Origin: Acetobacter sp.
GTDB taxonomy: Bacteria; Pseudomonadota; Alphaproteobacteria; Acetobacterales; Acetobacteraceae
Assembly (NCBI GenBank): GCA_012517935.1
Contig: JAAYUA010000165.1
Span: 1-41,367, forward strand
DNA length: 41,367 nt
Direction: 5' to 3'
Shown: positions 1 to 9,310 of the stretch, in pieces
Layout: each line of letters starts with the position of its first letter
Position numbering within the stretch: position 1 is the first letter of the stretch
Translations under genes and position numbers: made by a program
Notes under the pieces: generated by a model
Seen by the model: only the letters and a program-made list of their open reading frames with translations
Databases searched by the model: none
What the model was told of the DNA's origin: nothing

Positions 1-745
1 CCCTGAAACTGTAAAAACGGGCCGGTCGCCCCTGAACAGCATCACCCAATCCCCCGGTTTCCTGAACAAGATCACGCCGCATGACAGCCCGACGAAAGCG
101 CAAGCTGTCTTCCTTCCCGCCACGAATGCCTTCAACAGCAGCCTGTAGACTCATTATCGTGAAACGTTCCGGCAGAAGCGCCGGGTTAACGGCCCCGTCT
201 TCGATCCCACGTCGTAAAAACGCCAGTGTTGCAGAACATCTGCGGATCACATTGTCATCGTGATTTTCTGCGATACCGTAACGGCAAAGAAAACGATAAC
301 GCTCCATCACAAGTTCGGGTCGCCATAATAAGGGATCAGCCGGAAACAATATCCGACATAATCTGGCATCAACTCCAGACAGAGCCGATGAGCGCAAATG
401 ATGCGTTATCAAGCCCGTGTAGTGATCTGAATTTTGCAGATCGCGCAAATCTTCACCCGGCAGAATATCGTAAAGTCGGATCCCCCTGCATTCCGGGTTA
501 TCTGTTTGAAGCAGCATGACATAGGGCAATTCGATCTGCCCATGAACGAATTGCGGCGTAAGTGAATAAGCCATTATCTGCCGCCACCTTGCGACAGATG
601 GGAGCATTTCCTTCAAACAGATTCTGACATCTGCGACTGGCTCATCATATTCACGAAAAGGCAAACTCTCTCCGTCCTCAAGTGGGATGAAGAGTTCTCC
701 GTTATGCAAGACAATCGGAATGACAGACACGCAAAATCGCGCCAC
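1..745 (-). CDS. NrtR-like regulator (degenerate Nudix domain plus winged helix), 3' end cut by window edge
   Basis: The minus strand is open from 766 to the left edge in one frame. The C-terminal 60 residues resemble the winged-helix domain of NrtR regulators: a segment reading PERFTIMSLQAAVEG, then FRRAVMRRDLVQETGG, then the hallmark GRPARFYSF close to the cut end. NrtR proteins are Nudix-derived repressors that usually control NAD metabolism genes. The N-terminal part (FCVSVIPIVLHNGELFIPLE) fits the first strands of a Nudix fold, but I see no intact Nudix box (G-x5-E-x7-REUxEExGU), so it would be a sensor rather than a hydrolase. The GTG at 745 was chosen because GGAAGGA lies about 11 bases upstream and an in-frame stop (767-769) lies just beyond; GTG at 730 is an alternative. 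Probably only a few C-terminal residues are missing. The target genes are not in the window, unless it regulates itself. Confidence 0.72.
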   Translation of the reverse strand, partial: MARFCVSVIPIVLHNGELFIPLEDGESLPFREYDEPVADVRICLKEMLPSVARWRQIMAYSLTPQFVHGQIELPYVMLLQTDNPECRGIRLYDILPGEDLRDLQNSDHYTGLITHHLRSSALSGVDARLCRILFPADPLLWRPELVMERYRFLCRYGIAENHDDNVIRRCSATLAFLRRGIEDGAVNPALLPERFTIMSLQAAVEGIRGGKEDSLRFRRAVMRRDLVQETGGLGDAVQGRPARFYSFR

Positions 746-1084
746 CGTCCTGTCATTCCTTCCGGCCTACTCTGAATCAGCCAATCTCACCAGAAAATTG
801 CATCTGTTTCCGTCACTCAGGCCCAGCGACAAAAACCAGACAACATGCAGGCCATATGATTCGATTCGAATCCCTGACCCGAGTAGGACGTGACACACTT
901 TGTCCCTAAAAAGAAAGAACACCTTTATAATGGATATCAATTATACAAAAAATACATCGATCACTTTTCTCCATCATGACATTTGATTGCCTGCCACCCC
1001 GGACATGGAACTTGTAGCTTCCACGGACATAAACACTGATGCTAAGCCAGCTTACGGGCCCTCTTCTGTTCCGGGAGTATTTAG
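746..1084. other. Intergenic region between divergent regulator and carbonic anhydrase genes
   Basis: A 339-base gap with no convincing coding frame. It becomes AT-rich between about 905 and 965, as expected for a divergent promoter region, but I cannot pick a confident -35/-10 pair. It contains the inverted repeat GATTCG-att-CGAATC at 858-872, reported separately. A good ribosome-binding site (GGGAG, 1073-1077) sits before the carbonic anhydrase start. Confidence 0.5.
858..872. promoter_or_regulatory. Candidate operator palindrome upstream of the NrtR-like gene
   Basis: Perfect inverted repeat of six-base arms, GATTCG and CGAATC, separated by att. It lies about 113 bases upstream of the regulator's proposed GTG start, where an autoregulatory operator would be expected. 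It does not obviously match published NrtR boxes, and one palindrome of this size can arise by chance. Confidence 0.25.
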
Positions 1085-1774
1085 ATGACTGCATCTGATC
1101 CACGTTCAAGTCTGATTTCCCTGCTGAAGGGAGTGCTGCATTTCAACCGGGATGTTTTCCCCGAGAAAGAAGAGATGTTTAAGAATCTGGCTTCCAGCCA
1201 GTCGCCGTCCACCCTGTTCATTGCCTGCGCCGACAGCCGGGTCAGCCCGGGCCTGATCACGCAACAGGAGCCTGGCAATCTCTTCATCGTCCGCAATGTC
1301 GGTAATATCGTACCGGCCTATGGTGACATGCTCGGCGGTGTGTCTTCTGCAGTTGAATATGCCGTGGTCGGACTGAAAGTCTCCCACATCATCGTCTGTG
1401 GACACTCCGACTGCGGGGCAATGACAGCCCTTATGAATCCCGACCCGGGTGCTCTCTCAAAAATGCCTACGGTCCAGACATGGCTGCGCAATGCTGAAGC
1501 CGCGCGTGCCGTCGCGAAAACCATGTGCGCTGAAGATGCAGGACCCGCAGCCGTGCGCAGTCTGGCTGAACAGAATGTGTTGCTGCAACTGGCTCATTTA
1601 AGAACACATCCATCCGTTGCCGCAGCACTCGCACGGAAGGAAATCATACTGCTCGGCTGGTTTTATGATATCGGCACTGGTGAAGTTCAGGTTCTGGACG
1701 AACAGCAGCGCCACACTATCAGCATTGAAGAAGCAATTGCCCACCTTGAAGATACGCCTCAAGCTGCGGCCTGA
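1085..1774 (+). CDS. can: Beta-class carbonic anhydrase
   Basis: Interconverts CO2 and bicarbonate in the cytoplasm, supplying bicarbonate for carboxylations and pH balance. The 229-residue protein has the beta-class zinc ligands: C48 with the D50/R52 dyad in CADSRV, and H107 and C110 in CGHSDCGAM. Length and motif spacing fit the bacterial family; cynT-type paralogues share the fold, so the symbol is tentative. GGGAG seven bases before the ATG supports the start. The next gene probably starts inside the last codons of this one, suggesting cotranscription with a secreted EEP-family protein. Confidence in the enzyme class is high; its physiological partner is not shown by the sequence. Confidence 0.93.
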   Translation: MTASDPRSSLISLLKGVLHFNRDVFPEKEEMFKNLASSQSPSTLFIACADSRVSPGLITQQEPGNLFIVRNVGNIVPAYGDMLGGVSSAVEYAVVGLKVSHIIVCGHSDCGAMTALMNPDPGALSKMPTVQTWLRNAEAARAVAKTMCAEDAGPAAVRSLAEQNVLLQLAHLRTHPSVAAALARKEIILLGWFYDIGTGEVQVLDEQQRHTISIEEAIAHLEDTPQAAA

Positions 1775-2636
1775 TATCGGATTCATACTTATTGCATGTG
1801 CCGGCTTTTCCTTCGGCCTGCCGGCCCATGCAAATGGTTTCCGACTGACCACATGGAATATGGACTGGCTGACGCTCCGCACTCCGGAAGCAGACAGCGA
1901 TCTCCCGCTCAACATACCCCACAGACGCGACAAGGATTACGCTACCCTCAAAACTTATGCGCAGCGCCTCCACGCCTCACTCATCGCATTTCAGGAAGCC
2001 GATGGAATAGAGGCCGCAAGACGAATTTTCCCTGCCTCTGAATACAAACTCTTTCTGACAGATGATAAAATCACACAAAGAGTAGGCGTTGCCGCAGACC
2101 TAGCCCTGCAAATCACCCGAAATCCGGATCTGACGGCGCTGAACGTATATTCATCCCAAGCCGCCCACCCTTTGCGCAGCGGTCTGGATATCACCGTCAA
2201 TTTCGGCTCCGCAAATCTGCGAATACTGGTCGTCCATTTGAAAACGGGATGCTGGGACGATCCTCTCCCAAGCAGGAAGCAGGTCTGTCAGGTTTTGCAA
2301 AAGCAGGCAGCTATTCTCCGGATGTGGTTATCCCAGCGTCAGGAGGATCACGTTCCATTTGTCATCATGGGCGATTTCAATAGACGCCTGGCCCCTCATG
2401 ACGATTTTTTCCTGGAACTGACACAGGGCATCAATCTGGCATTACCAACCACAGGAATGGCCAGCCCGTGTCACGGTGGAGAATATTTCATCGACAATAT
2501 CCTGCTGGGCAACGGCGCACAAAACTGGCAGCAACCAAACAGCCTTAAAGTCATGACTTTTGCTAACGAACGCCCTGAAGATGCAGAGCGTCTGTCCGAT
2601 CATTGCCCGGTTTCAATCGGGCTGACACCGAAATAG
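1746..2636 (+). CDS. Exported endonuclease/exonuclease/phosphatase family protein
   Basis: Member of the metal-dependent EEP superfamily (DNase I, sphingomyelinase and inositol phosphatase relatives). Family motifs in order: TTWNMDWL, AFQEAD, VVHLKTGCWD, the active-site block VIMGDFNRRL, FIDNILLG, and the C-terminal SDHCPVSIGL with its catalytic Asp-His. The substrate cannot be told from sequence. The frame stays open upstream to 1617, deep inside the carbonic anhydrase gene. I prefer the TTG at 1746, which gives a clean signal peptide (basic start, hydrophobic core, GLPAHA before NG) and only a 29-base overlap; GAAGAAGC about 12 bases upstream is a weak ribosome site. An ATG at 1665 is an alternative. 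The product would be periplasmic or secreted. It ends four bases before a convergent lipoprotein gene. Confidence 0.85.
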   Translation: MKIRLKLRPDIGFILIACAGFSFGLPAHANGFRLTTWNMDWLTLRTPEADSDLPLNIPHRRDKDYATLKTYAQRLHASLIAFQEADGIEAARRIFPASEYKLFLTDDKITQRVGVAADLALQITRNPDLTALNVYSSQAAHPLRSGLDITVNFGSANLRILVVHLKTGCWDDPLPSRKQVCQVLQKQAAILRMWLSQRQEDHVPFVIMGDFNRRLAPHDDFFLELTQGINLALPTTGMASPCHGGEYFIDNILLGNGAQNWQQPNSLKVMTFANERPEDAERLSDHCPVSIGLTPK

Positions 2637-2640
2637 CAAG

Positions 2641-3105
2641 TCAAGAAGCGGGCGTTGATGGCTTCATATCGATCCGGAAGTCATTTTCAACCGCCTTCCC
2701 TTTCGGACTGACCATCAGCAGCGTCAGGCGATCTACACCCATATATCCCGGGTCCGGCGTGTACCGCACCTGAACGCCCGGATATTTCCTGACATTACAG
2801 GCATATCGATGAGGATCGGTTTCAGGATAAGCAGGGAAATATGCACCAGGTGTAATGGCAAGCTGACCATGCTGAGGCTGCTTCACGACCGTCACTCTTG
2901 CGGTCCCGGCAGAACTACAGTCCGGCTCAAGCAGCACCAGTGTCTTCAGGGTGACGGCCCGGCCATCGAGTGATGTCAGTGCTTCCATGGAAGCACTTCC
3001 GGGATCCGACTGTTGCTCCGCGACCAGTGTGAACGGTGTTGCCGTGTTGCATCCCGTGAGCAGGAGAGCACCGACAAGAACAAAGCCTGATTTTCCGTAA
3101 GACAT
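2641..3105 (-). CDS. Putative lipoprotein with an Ig-like/cadherin-like segment
   Basis: A 154-residue protein whose N-terminus is a lipoprotein signal: basic start, hydrophobic GFVLVGALLL, then lipobox LTGC with C19 as the lipidated residue. The mature part is beta-rich, with KQPQHGQL and a YTPDPGYMGVDRLTLL segment similar to bacterial Ig-like/cadherin repeats (typically 'Y.P...y.G.D.ft'). A role at the outer membrane or in the periplasm is inferred; no enzymatic motif is visible. It lies downstream of yebC on the same strand, 83 bases away, with a short palindrome in the gap. Confidence 0.75.
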   Translation of the reverse strand: MSYGKSGFVLVGALLLTGCNTATPFTLVAEQQSDPGSASMEALTSLDGRAVTLKTLVLLEPDCSSAGTARVTVVKQPQHGQLAITPGAYFPAYPETDPHRYACNVRKYPGVQVRYTPDPGYMGVDRLTLLMVSPKGKAVENDFRIDMKPSTPAS

Positions 3106-3122
3106 GGCCGTCAGATTCCCGA

Positions 3123-3137
3123 AATGAAGCCTTCATT
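3123..3137. repeat. 15-base palindrome just upstream of the lipoprotein start
   Basis: AATGAAG-c-CTTCATT: seven-base perfect arms around a single base. It lies 18 bases upstream of the lipoprotein ATG on the minus strand. It could be an operator or a translation-affecting hairpin; there is no T-run marking it as a terminator for yebC. Confidence 0.3.
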
Positions 3138-3188
3138 CATCATAGCACGGACAAACATCAGACGCGCCCATGCCATGATGCAGAAAAA

Positions 3189-3938
3189 TCAGACCGAAAG
3201 TTTTTCAGCTACGTCCTCAGGGAGGTCGAAATTGGCATAAACATTCTGAACGTCGTCATTTTCTTCCAGAACATCCAGAAGCTTCAACACTGAACGCCCT
3301 GTATCCTCGGTCAAGGTAACAGTATTTTCCGGACGCCAGTCCAGACCCGCACTGCGCGCTTCGCCAAAACGTGCCTCAAGCGCATCACGAACGGCAAAGA
3401 AAGATTCTACCTGACAGGTAACCTCATGCCCTTCCGAAGTGGATTCGACATTATCTGCGCCCGCTTCGATGGCCGCTTCCAGCATATCGTCTTCTGACGC
3501 CACTTCTGCCGGATAATTCACAACCCCAACCCGTGAGAACATGAAAGAAACGGAATTTGTTTCCCCCAAGGACCCACCATATTTGGAGAAAGCCGCACGA
3601 ACGTCGGAAGCTGTACGGTTCCTATTGTCCGTCAATGCCTCGACAATAACCGCTACGCCAGAAGGACCATATCCTTCATAACGAACTTCCACATAATCTT
3701 CACCACCGCCCGCGCCAGTTGCCTTCTTGATGGCACGATCAACCGTATCCTTCGGCATATTGACCTGTCGGGCTGCAACAATGGCAGCTCTCAGCCGGGG
3801 ATTTGTGGCTGGGTCAGGAAGACCGGAACGTGCGGCAACGGTAATCTCACGAATAACCTTGGCAAACTGCTTCGCACGACGAGCGTCCTGAGCGCCTTTG
3901 CGATGCATAATGTTCTTGAATTGCGAATGACCCGCCAT
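3189..3938 (-). CDS. yebC: YebC/PmpR family regulatory protein
   Basis: Begins [21 protein letters not shown], very close to the universal YebC/TACO1 signature, and is 249 residues, the normal length. Conserved stretches include [16 protein letters not shown] and [21 protein letters not shown]. Family members are cytoplasmic; some were described as DNA-binding regulators, and mitochondrial TACO1 and some bacterial members assist translation of difficult sequences. The sequence cannot decide between these roles. It lies downstream of secA on the same strand with 74 bases between. Confidence 0.95.
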   Translation of the reverse strand: MAGHSQFKNIMHRKGAQDARRAKQFAKVIREITVAARSGLPDPATNPRLRAAIVAARQVNMPKDTVDRAIKKATGAGGGEDYVEVRYEGYGPSGVAVIVEALTDNRNRTASDVRAAFSKYGGSLGETNSVSFMFSRVGVVNYPAEVASEDDMLEAAIEAGADNVESTSEGHEVTCQVESFFAVRDALEARFGEARSAGLDWRPENTVTLTEDTGRSVLKLLDVLEENDDVQNVYANFDLPEDVAEKLSV

Positions 3939-4012
3939 TCCGCGTCCTCTATATCAGTTCAACACCGTAACCCGACTTCCCGCCCATATCTGAACGGGAA
4001 CAAACGGACCAA

Positions 4013-6730
4013 TCAGACAATCCGGCCGTGACAGTGCTTGTATTTGTTTCCAGAACCACAAGGGCAAAGAGAATTGCGTGAAACCTCACCCCAACTGGAT
4101 GGATCATCAGGCATGATGGCACTGCCGCCAATTGGCTGAGCCACCTGCCCACTAACAGAATCCAGCACAGGTTCAGAAGCCAGTCCGGGAACATGTGGAT
4201 CAGCATGGATCTCATGCGTGTCGGCCAAAGGATCCGGCATCATAACAGGTGGAGCAACCTCAACCCGAGCCAGCAGATTAACCACACGCTCCCTCAACTC
4301 ATCCAGCATGACGTTGAAGAGCAGAAAAGCCTCATGCTTATACTCGTTCAGGGGATCTTTCTGACCATAAGCCCTGAGACCAATTCCCTGACGCAACTGA
4401 TCCAGCGCATGCAGATGCTCTTTCCAGACGGCATCAAACGTTGTCAGCAGAATCTGCTTTTCGATGAAGCGCATCATGTCTGCACCGAAATTGGCTGTCC
4501 GTGCCGCCTGAGCCTGAGCCGCCTCACGAACGATCCGGGCAGTGACCTCTTCGCGGTCCATTCCATCTTCGCGGGACCATGCCTCAATCGGCAGATCAAG
4601 CCCCAGAAGAGTTTTGACATCAGTGGTGAGTTCCGCGCTCTCCCACTGCTCCGCAAAAGATTTTTCCGGAATGCGTGCTGCGGTCAGAGCGTGAATCTGA
4701 TCCTCCCGCATATCACTGACAATGGCTGAAACATCTTCCAGCTGCATATATTCACGACGCTGCGCATAAACTTCCTTGCGCTGGTCGTTCATCACATCGT
4801 CATATTTAAGCGTATTGCGGCGCATGTCGAAATTGCGGGCTTCGACTTTTTTCTGGGCCCGCTCAAGCGCCTTGTTCAGCCATGGATGAACAATCGCCTC
4901 ACCTTCTCGCATGCCCATTTTCTGAAGCACGCCACTCATCCGCTCCGAACCGAAGATCCGCATCAGATCATCATCAAGCGAAACGAAGAAACGTGAGTTC
5001 CCCGGATCACCCTGACGCCCGGCTCGACCACGCAACTGATTGTCAATACGGCGGCTTTCATGCCTTTCCGTGCCAATCACATAAAGACCGCCCGCCTCAC
5101 GAACGATCTCCCGATTGCGCAATACCTCCTCACGAATCGCTCGCTCACCCGCTTCACGCTCGGCCGGGTCTTCAATATGCGCCAGTTCCTGCGCAATCCG
5201 CATCTCGATGTTGCCACCCAACTTAATGTCGGTTCCACGTCCTGCCATATTGGTGGCAATCGTGATCGCACCGGGCGCACCAGCCTGGGCAACAATCGTC
5301 GCTTCCATTTCATGGAAACGCGCGTTGAGAACATTATGCGGGATGCCAGCAGCTTTCATCAATTCAGAAAGCGCTTCGCTCTTTTCGACCGACGTCGTGC
5401 CGACCAGAACAGGCTGACCGCCTTTGTGGACTTCCCCGATCAGCTTCACGACAGCCGCGAACTTGTCTGCTGCAGTCAGATAAATCTCGTCATCAGTATC
5501 CTTACGCGCCACCGGCAGGTTCGTAGGGATTTCGACAACATCAAGTTTGTAAATTTCAGCAAACTCATCCGCTTCCGTCATTGCCGTGCCGGTCATGCCG
5601 GACAGCTTCGGATAAAGTCTGAAAAAATTCTGGAATGTGATCGAGGCTAGCGTCTGGTTCTCCTGCTGAACCTCGACATGTTCCTTGGCCTCAAGCGCCT
5701 GATGCAGACCGTCGGAATAACGACGGCCTTCCATCATACGGCCCGTAAACTCATCAATAATGACGACCTTGCCGCCACGAACGATATAATCAACGTCCCG
5801 CGAAAAAAGTGTGTGCGCTCTCAGCGACTGCTGCACATGATGCACGACGGCGATATTATGAACATCATAAAGACCGCCTTCCGTGAGAATTCCGGCCTCC
5901 GCGAGCATCTCTTCAACGCGCTCGCTCCCGGCTTCGGTCATGATGACCGTACGGAATTTTTCATCCTTGTCGTAGGCCGAGGAATCCTTGACCAGTTCAG
6001 CAACAACCGCATCAACCCCACGATACAGATCGGAACTGTCATCTGCAGGCCCTGAAATGATCAGCGGCGTCCGGGCTTCATCAATCAGGATGGAATCAAC
6101 TTCATCAACGATCGCATGATGGAAAGGCCGCTGGACCATATCCTCCAGACGATATTTCATGTTGTCGCGAAGATAATCAAAACCGAATTCGTTGTTCGTT
6201 CCATAGGTGATGTCAGCGGCATAGGCAGCACGCCGTTCATCATCTGAAAGATTTGGAACAATAACGCCCGTGGTCAGGCCAAGAAAATCATACAGCCGTC
6301 CCATTTCTTCCGCATCACGACGGGCCAGATAATCGTTGACCGTCACAACATGCACCCCCTTGCCCGCAAGGGCATTGAGGTAAACCGCCAGAGTCGCAAC
6401 AAGCGTCTTGCCTTCGCCTGTCCGCATTTCGGCAATTCTGCCAGCGTGCAGCACCATGCCGCCCACAAGCTGCACATCGAAGTGCCGCATCCCCATGACG
6501 CGCTTGGACGCTTCGCGTGCGACGGCGAACGCTTCCGGCAGCATCATGTCCAGCGTTTCGCCTTTATCCAGACGAGCACGGAATTCCAGCGTTTTCGCGG
6601 CCAGAGCCACATCATCCAGAGCCGCCACAGACGGCTCCAGCGCATTGATTTCAGGAACGCGCCGCTGAAACGCCTTCAGCGATCTGTCATTTGCTGTCCC
6701 GAACAAAGCGCGAGCAATCGAGGCGAACAT
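4013..6730 (-). CDS. secA: Preprotein translocase ATPase SecA
   Basis: The motor ATPase that drives preproteins through SecYEG at the inner membrane. The 905-residue product has Walker A in MRTGEGKT (residues 102-109), the [19 protein letters not shown] block, [10 protein letters not shown] in the second ATPase domain, and the C-terminal zinc/SecB-binding [14 protein letters not shown] (C889, C891, C900, H901). The frame extends 41 codons further upstream, but the ATG at 6730 is preferred: it gives the family-typical [11 protein letters not shown] start and has GGAAGG five bases before it. It is divergent from a parvulin foldase gene and upstream of yebC. Confidence 0.98.
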   Translation of the reverse strand: MFASIARALFGTANDRSLKAFQRRVPEINALEPSVAALDDVALAAKTLEFRARLDKGETLDMMLPEAFAVAREASKRVMGMRHFDVQLVGGMVLHAGRIAEMRTGEGKTLVATLAVYLNALAGKGVHVVTVNDYLARRDAEEMGRLYDFLGLTTGVIVPNLSDDERRAAYAADITYGTNNEFGFDYLRDNMKYRLEDMVQRPFHHAIVDEVDSILIDEARTPLIISGPADDSSDLYRGVDAVVAELVKDSSAYDKDEKFRTVIMTEAGSERVEEMLAEAGILTEGGLYDVHNIAVVHHVQQSLRAHTLFSRDVDYIVRGGKVVIIDEFTGRMMEGRRYSDGLHQALEAKEHVEVQQENQTLASITFQNFFRLYPKLSGMTGTAMTEADEFAEIYKLDVVEIPTNLPVARKDTDDEIYLTAADKFAAVVKLIGEVHKGGQPVLVGTTSVEKSEALSELMKAAGIPHNVLNARFHEMEATIVAQAGAPGAITIATNMAGRGTDIKLGGNIEMRIAQELAHIEDPAEREAGERAIREEVLRNREIVREAGGLYVIGTERHESRRIDNQLRGRAGRQGDPGNSRFFVSLDDDLMRIFGSERMSGVLQKMGMREGEAIVHPWLNKALERAQKKVEARNFDMRRNTLKYDDVMNDQRKEVYAQRREYMQLEDVSAIVSDMREDQIHALTAARIPEKSFAEQWESAELTTDVKTLLGLDLPIEAWSREDGMDREEVTARIVREAAQAQAARTANFGADMMRFIEKQILLTTFDAVWKEHLHALDQLRQGIGLRAYGQKDPLNEYKHEAFLLFNVMLDELRERVVNLLARVEVAPPVMMPDPLADTHEIHADPHVPGLASEPVLDSVSGQVAQPIGGSAIMPDDPSSWGEVSRNSLCPCGSGNKYKHCHGRIV

Positions 6731-7011
6731 CGAAACCTTCCGGAAAGGCAGGGACGCATCCCTGCGGGTCAAACGCGCCACAACCATTCGTCGTGACACA
6801 TCACCAAGCGGAAATGAGATAGGACCGACCCCGCCATGGGTCAACCTGAACACATGTTTATCTCATCCATGTTTTCAGTTCGTTCCATATTTACCCACTT
6901 TTGGCCACTTGGAATTCCGGCTTCAGCACCCGTTTTCATCCTCTCCCCTTGCGGGTCATCCTCAGGTCAGCCATGATGCCCGCTACTACGACATATTCAG
7001 GGTTTGTTCTC

Positions 7012-7959
7012 ATGCGGTTTATGCGCCCGGCCTCGTTCTTTGTAATGACGGCCCTGCTTTCTTCCACAGCACTCCCCTCTATTTCCCTCGCGGCAGATAC
7101 AAAAGCTGCACCAGCAGCCAGCGCACCCGCGGCGGCTGAACCAAAGCCTGCTGACCCGAATGCTCTGGTTGCCACGGTTAACGGCGACAAGATCACCGTC
7201 GCCGATGTGCAGGAAGCTGTGCAGACAATGCCGCCGCAACTGCGCAAACTGCCGGAAAACATGATCCTGCCCATGCTGGTCAAACAGCTTGTGGATCAGA
7301 AAACCATCCAGATTCTGGCTTACAAAGAAAAGCTGAACGACAATCCGGAAGTTAAGGCCGCAATGCAGCGCGCCGCAGATAACGCTCTTCAGAACGAGTG
7401 GCTGTCCCGTCAGGTAACGCCGATGCTGACGGATGCGGCGATAGAAGAGGTCTATAAAAAAGAATATACCTCCAAGCCTGCAGAGGAAGAGGTTCACGCC
7501 CGCCATATTCTGGTGAAGACTCAGGCAGAAGCCGAAGACATCATCAAAAAGCTTAAGGGCGGTGCTGATTTCGGAACTCTGGCGACCAAACTCTCCACCG
7601 ACACTGGCAGCGCAAAGCAGAATGGCGGGGATCTCGGCTGGTTCAAAAAAGGCGACATGATTCCAGCTTTCTCAGACGCAGCCTTCAAAATGAAGCCCGG
7701 CACCTACAGCGAGACACCAGTCCAGAGCAAATATGGCTGGCATGTCATTCAGGTTCTTGAAAAACGTCAGGCAGCTGTGCCGACACTGGATGAAGTCAAA
7801 GACAAAATCCGTCAGCAGCTGATTCAGGAAGATATCCGAAAGGTTCTGACCAAGGCTGAAGGGGAAGTGAAGATCGTTCGCTACAACCCTTCAACCGGCA
7901 AGCCGATCCCTGATGCGCCTGCCGCCCCTGCGGCACCTGCCCCGGCTGCGAAAAAATAA
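7012..7959 (+). CDS. Periplasmic parvulin-type peptidyl-prolyl isomerase (PpiC/PrsA-like foldase)
   Basis: Catalyses cis-trans isomerisation at proline and probably assists folding of exported proteins. From ATG 7012 (AGGG nine bases upstream) the protein is 315 residues: signal peptide 1-28 ending SISLAA, an Ala/Pro-rich linker, a SurA-like N-terminal helical region (about 50-150), then a parvulin domain at about 158-255 with HARHILVK, GGDLGWF and the closing YGWHVIQV. It ends in an Ala/Pro tail. Upstream in-frame starts at 6901 and 6976 would place the signal sequence internally and are less likely. Facing away from secA, it fits an export-related pair. It resembles the alphaproteobacterial parvulins that accompany secA. 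Confidence 0.92.
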   Translation: MRFMRPASFFVMTALLSSTALPSISLAADTKAAPAASAPAAAEPKPADPNALVATVNGDKITVADVQEAVQTMPPQLRKLPENMILPMLVKQLVDQKTIQILAYKEKLNDNPEVKAAMQRAADNALQNEWLSRQVTPMLTDAAIEEVYKKEYTSKPAEEEVHARHILVKTQAEAEDIIKKLKGGADFGTLATKLSTDTGSAKQNGGDLGWFKKGDMIPAFSDAAFKMKPGTYSETPVQSKYGWHVIQVLEKRQAAVPTLDEVKDKIRQQLIQEDIRKVLTKAEGEVKIVRYNPSTGKPIPDAPAAPAAPAPAAKK

Positions 7960-7973
7960 CCGTTACGGGGGTT

Positions 7974-8003
7974 CTGCTTTTACAAGCAGGGCTCCCTCCC
8001 TGC
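7974..8003 (+). promoter_or_regulatory. Two overlapping, mutually exclusive hairpins between foldase gene and argJ
   Basis: Hairpin 1 is CTGCTT-ttac-AAGCAG (7974-7989). Hairpin 2 is GCAGGG-ctccct-CCCTGC (7986-8003). They share bases 7986-7989, so only one can form at a time. Neither is followed by a T-run. The pair could be a weak terminator or a leader structure before argJ; the regulatory reading is speculative. Confidence 0.3.
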
Positions 8004-8027
8004 TGCACCGCCACTCCCGGACCCAAA

Positions 8028-9263
8028 ATGGCTGCTTCCCTGCCCGTCTCTCCCCTGGCTTTGCCTCTCCCCGCACTCACTACCGTTTCCGGCGTCCGTC
8101 TCGGCGCCGTTGCTGCAGGGATCCGCTATACAGGGCGAACCGATCTGGTCATGGCCGAATTTTGTGAAGGCACCAGCATCGCTGGCGTTTTCACAAAATC
8201 CCGTTGTCCGGGAGCCCCTATTGACTGGTGCAGACAGAATCTTCCCGGCGGAAAAATTCGCGCTCTGGTCGTCAATGCCGGCAATGCAAACGTGTTCACC
8301 GGCAAGGCCGGAAATGAAACATGCAGACTGACGGCCTTTGAGGCAGCACGCCTTGTCGGTTGCAAGCCGGAAGAGGTTTTCCTTGCCTCCACTGGTGTCA
8401 TCGGACAGATTCTTCCAACAGAGCGTATCACCAACGCCCTGCCCGACCTGTCCCGCACCCTCAAGGAAGATGCCTGGGAACAAGCCGCACGCGGAATCAT
8501 GACAACGGATACTTTCCCGAAAGCATCCGTCCGGAGAACCACGATCACAGGCACCCCCGTCGTCATTCAGGGAATTGCAAAAGGTAGCGGCATGATCGCG
8601 CCAGATATGGCCACCATGCTCTCCTTCATCGCCACTGACGCAAAAATTCCCGCACCGGTGCTGCAGACGATCTTAAGTGCATGTACCGTCGATAGTTTCA
8701 ACGCCATCACCGTTGATTCCGACACATCAACATCCGATGCCGTGCTCCTGTTTGCCACCGGAGCAGCGAATAATGTTCACATCGATGATTCGACTGATCC
8801 TGTTCTCAGCGATTTCATCAGCGCCCTGAAGGCTGTCATGCTGGATCTGGCGCTTATGGTCGTCAGGGATGGCGAAGGTGCGACAAAACAGATCGAAATT
8901 ATTGTTCGTGGCGCAACTTCCAATGAATCAGCACGCGTCATCGCACGCGCCATTGCCGATTCTCCTTTGGTAAAGACTGCCATAGCTGGAGAAGATGCCA
9001 ACTGGGGCCGCGTTGTCATGGCTGTTGGCAAAAGCGGAGAGCCAGCCGATCGTGACAAATTGGCCGTCGCCATTGGTGGAACCACAATCGCCAGTGAAGG
9101 CACGGTTGTTGAAGGCTATGATGAAACGCCTGTGATTGCTCACATGAAGGGCACAGAAATTCTCATCGAGGTTGATATTGGACTGGGCAAGGGAGAATCC
9201 CGCCTCTGGACCTGCGACCTGACCCATGGCTACATTGATATCAACGGCTCGTATCGCAGCTAA
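8028..9263 (+). CDS. argJ: Bifunctional ornithine acetyltransferase / N-acetylglutamate synthase
   Basis: Transfers acetyl groups between N-acetylornithine and glutamate in the cyclic arginine pathway; bifunctional members also use acetyl-CoA. The 411-residue proenzyme carries the self-cleavage site in APDMATMLSF, predicting scission between A195 and T196, with T196 as the nucleophile of the beta chain. Other signatures are NAGNANVFTG, KGSGMIAP and the C-terminal TCDLTHGYIDINGSY. The ATG lies 68 bases after the foldase gene and lacks a strong Shine-Dalgarno sequence; the first codons are Ala/Leu/Pro-rich. Whether it is mono- or bifunctional cannot be read from sequence. Confidence 0.97.
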   Translation: MAASLPVSPLALPLPALTTVSGVRLGAVAAGIRYTGRTDLVMAEFCEGTSIAGVFTKSRCPGAPIDWCRQNLPGGKIRALVVNAGNANVFTGKAGNETCRLTAFEAARLVGCKPEEVFLASTGVIGQILPTERITNALPDLSRTLKEDAWEQAARGIMTTDTFPKASVRRTTITGTPVVIQGIAKGSGMIAPDMATMLSFIATDAKIPAPVLQTILSACTVDSFNAITVDSDTSTSDAVLLFATGAANNVHIDDSTDPVLSDFISALKAVMLDLALMVVRDGEGATKQIEIIVRGATSNESARVIARAIADSPLVKTAIAGEDANWGRVVMAVGKSGEPADRDKLAVAIGGTTIASEGTVVEGYDETPVIAHMKGTEILIEVDIGLGKGESRLWTCDLTHGYIDINGSYRS

Positions 9264-9270
9264 CAGGCTT

Positions 9271-9292
9271 TGCTGTCCCTTTCTGGACAGCA
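9271..9292 (+). terminator. Hairpin downstream of argJ
   Basis: TGCTGTCC-ctttct-GGACAGCA, eight perfect base pairs with a six-base loop, starting eight bases after the argJ stop. No T-run follows, so termination may be partial; the RDD gene begins 18 bases later. Confidence 0.5.
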
Positions 9293-9310
9293 CCAGACGC
9301 AGAAAGATGG

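Noticed and set aside
858-876. Sequence resembling a tRNA T-loop (TTCGAAT)
   Set aside because: The flanking five-base segments do not pair, and no acceptor, D or anticodon arm could be found upstream.
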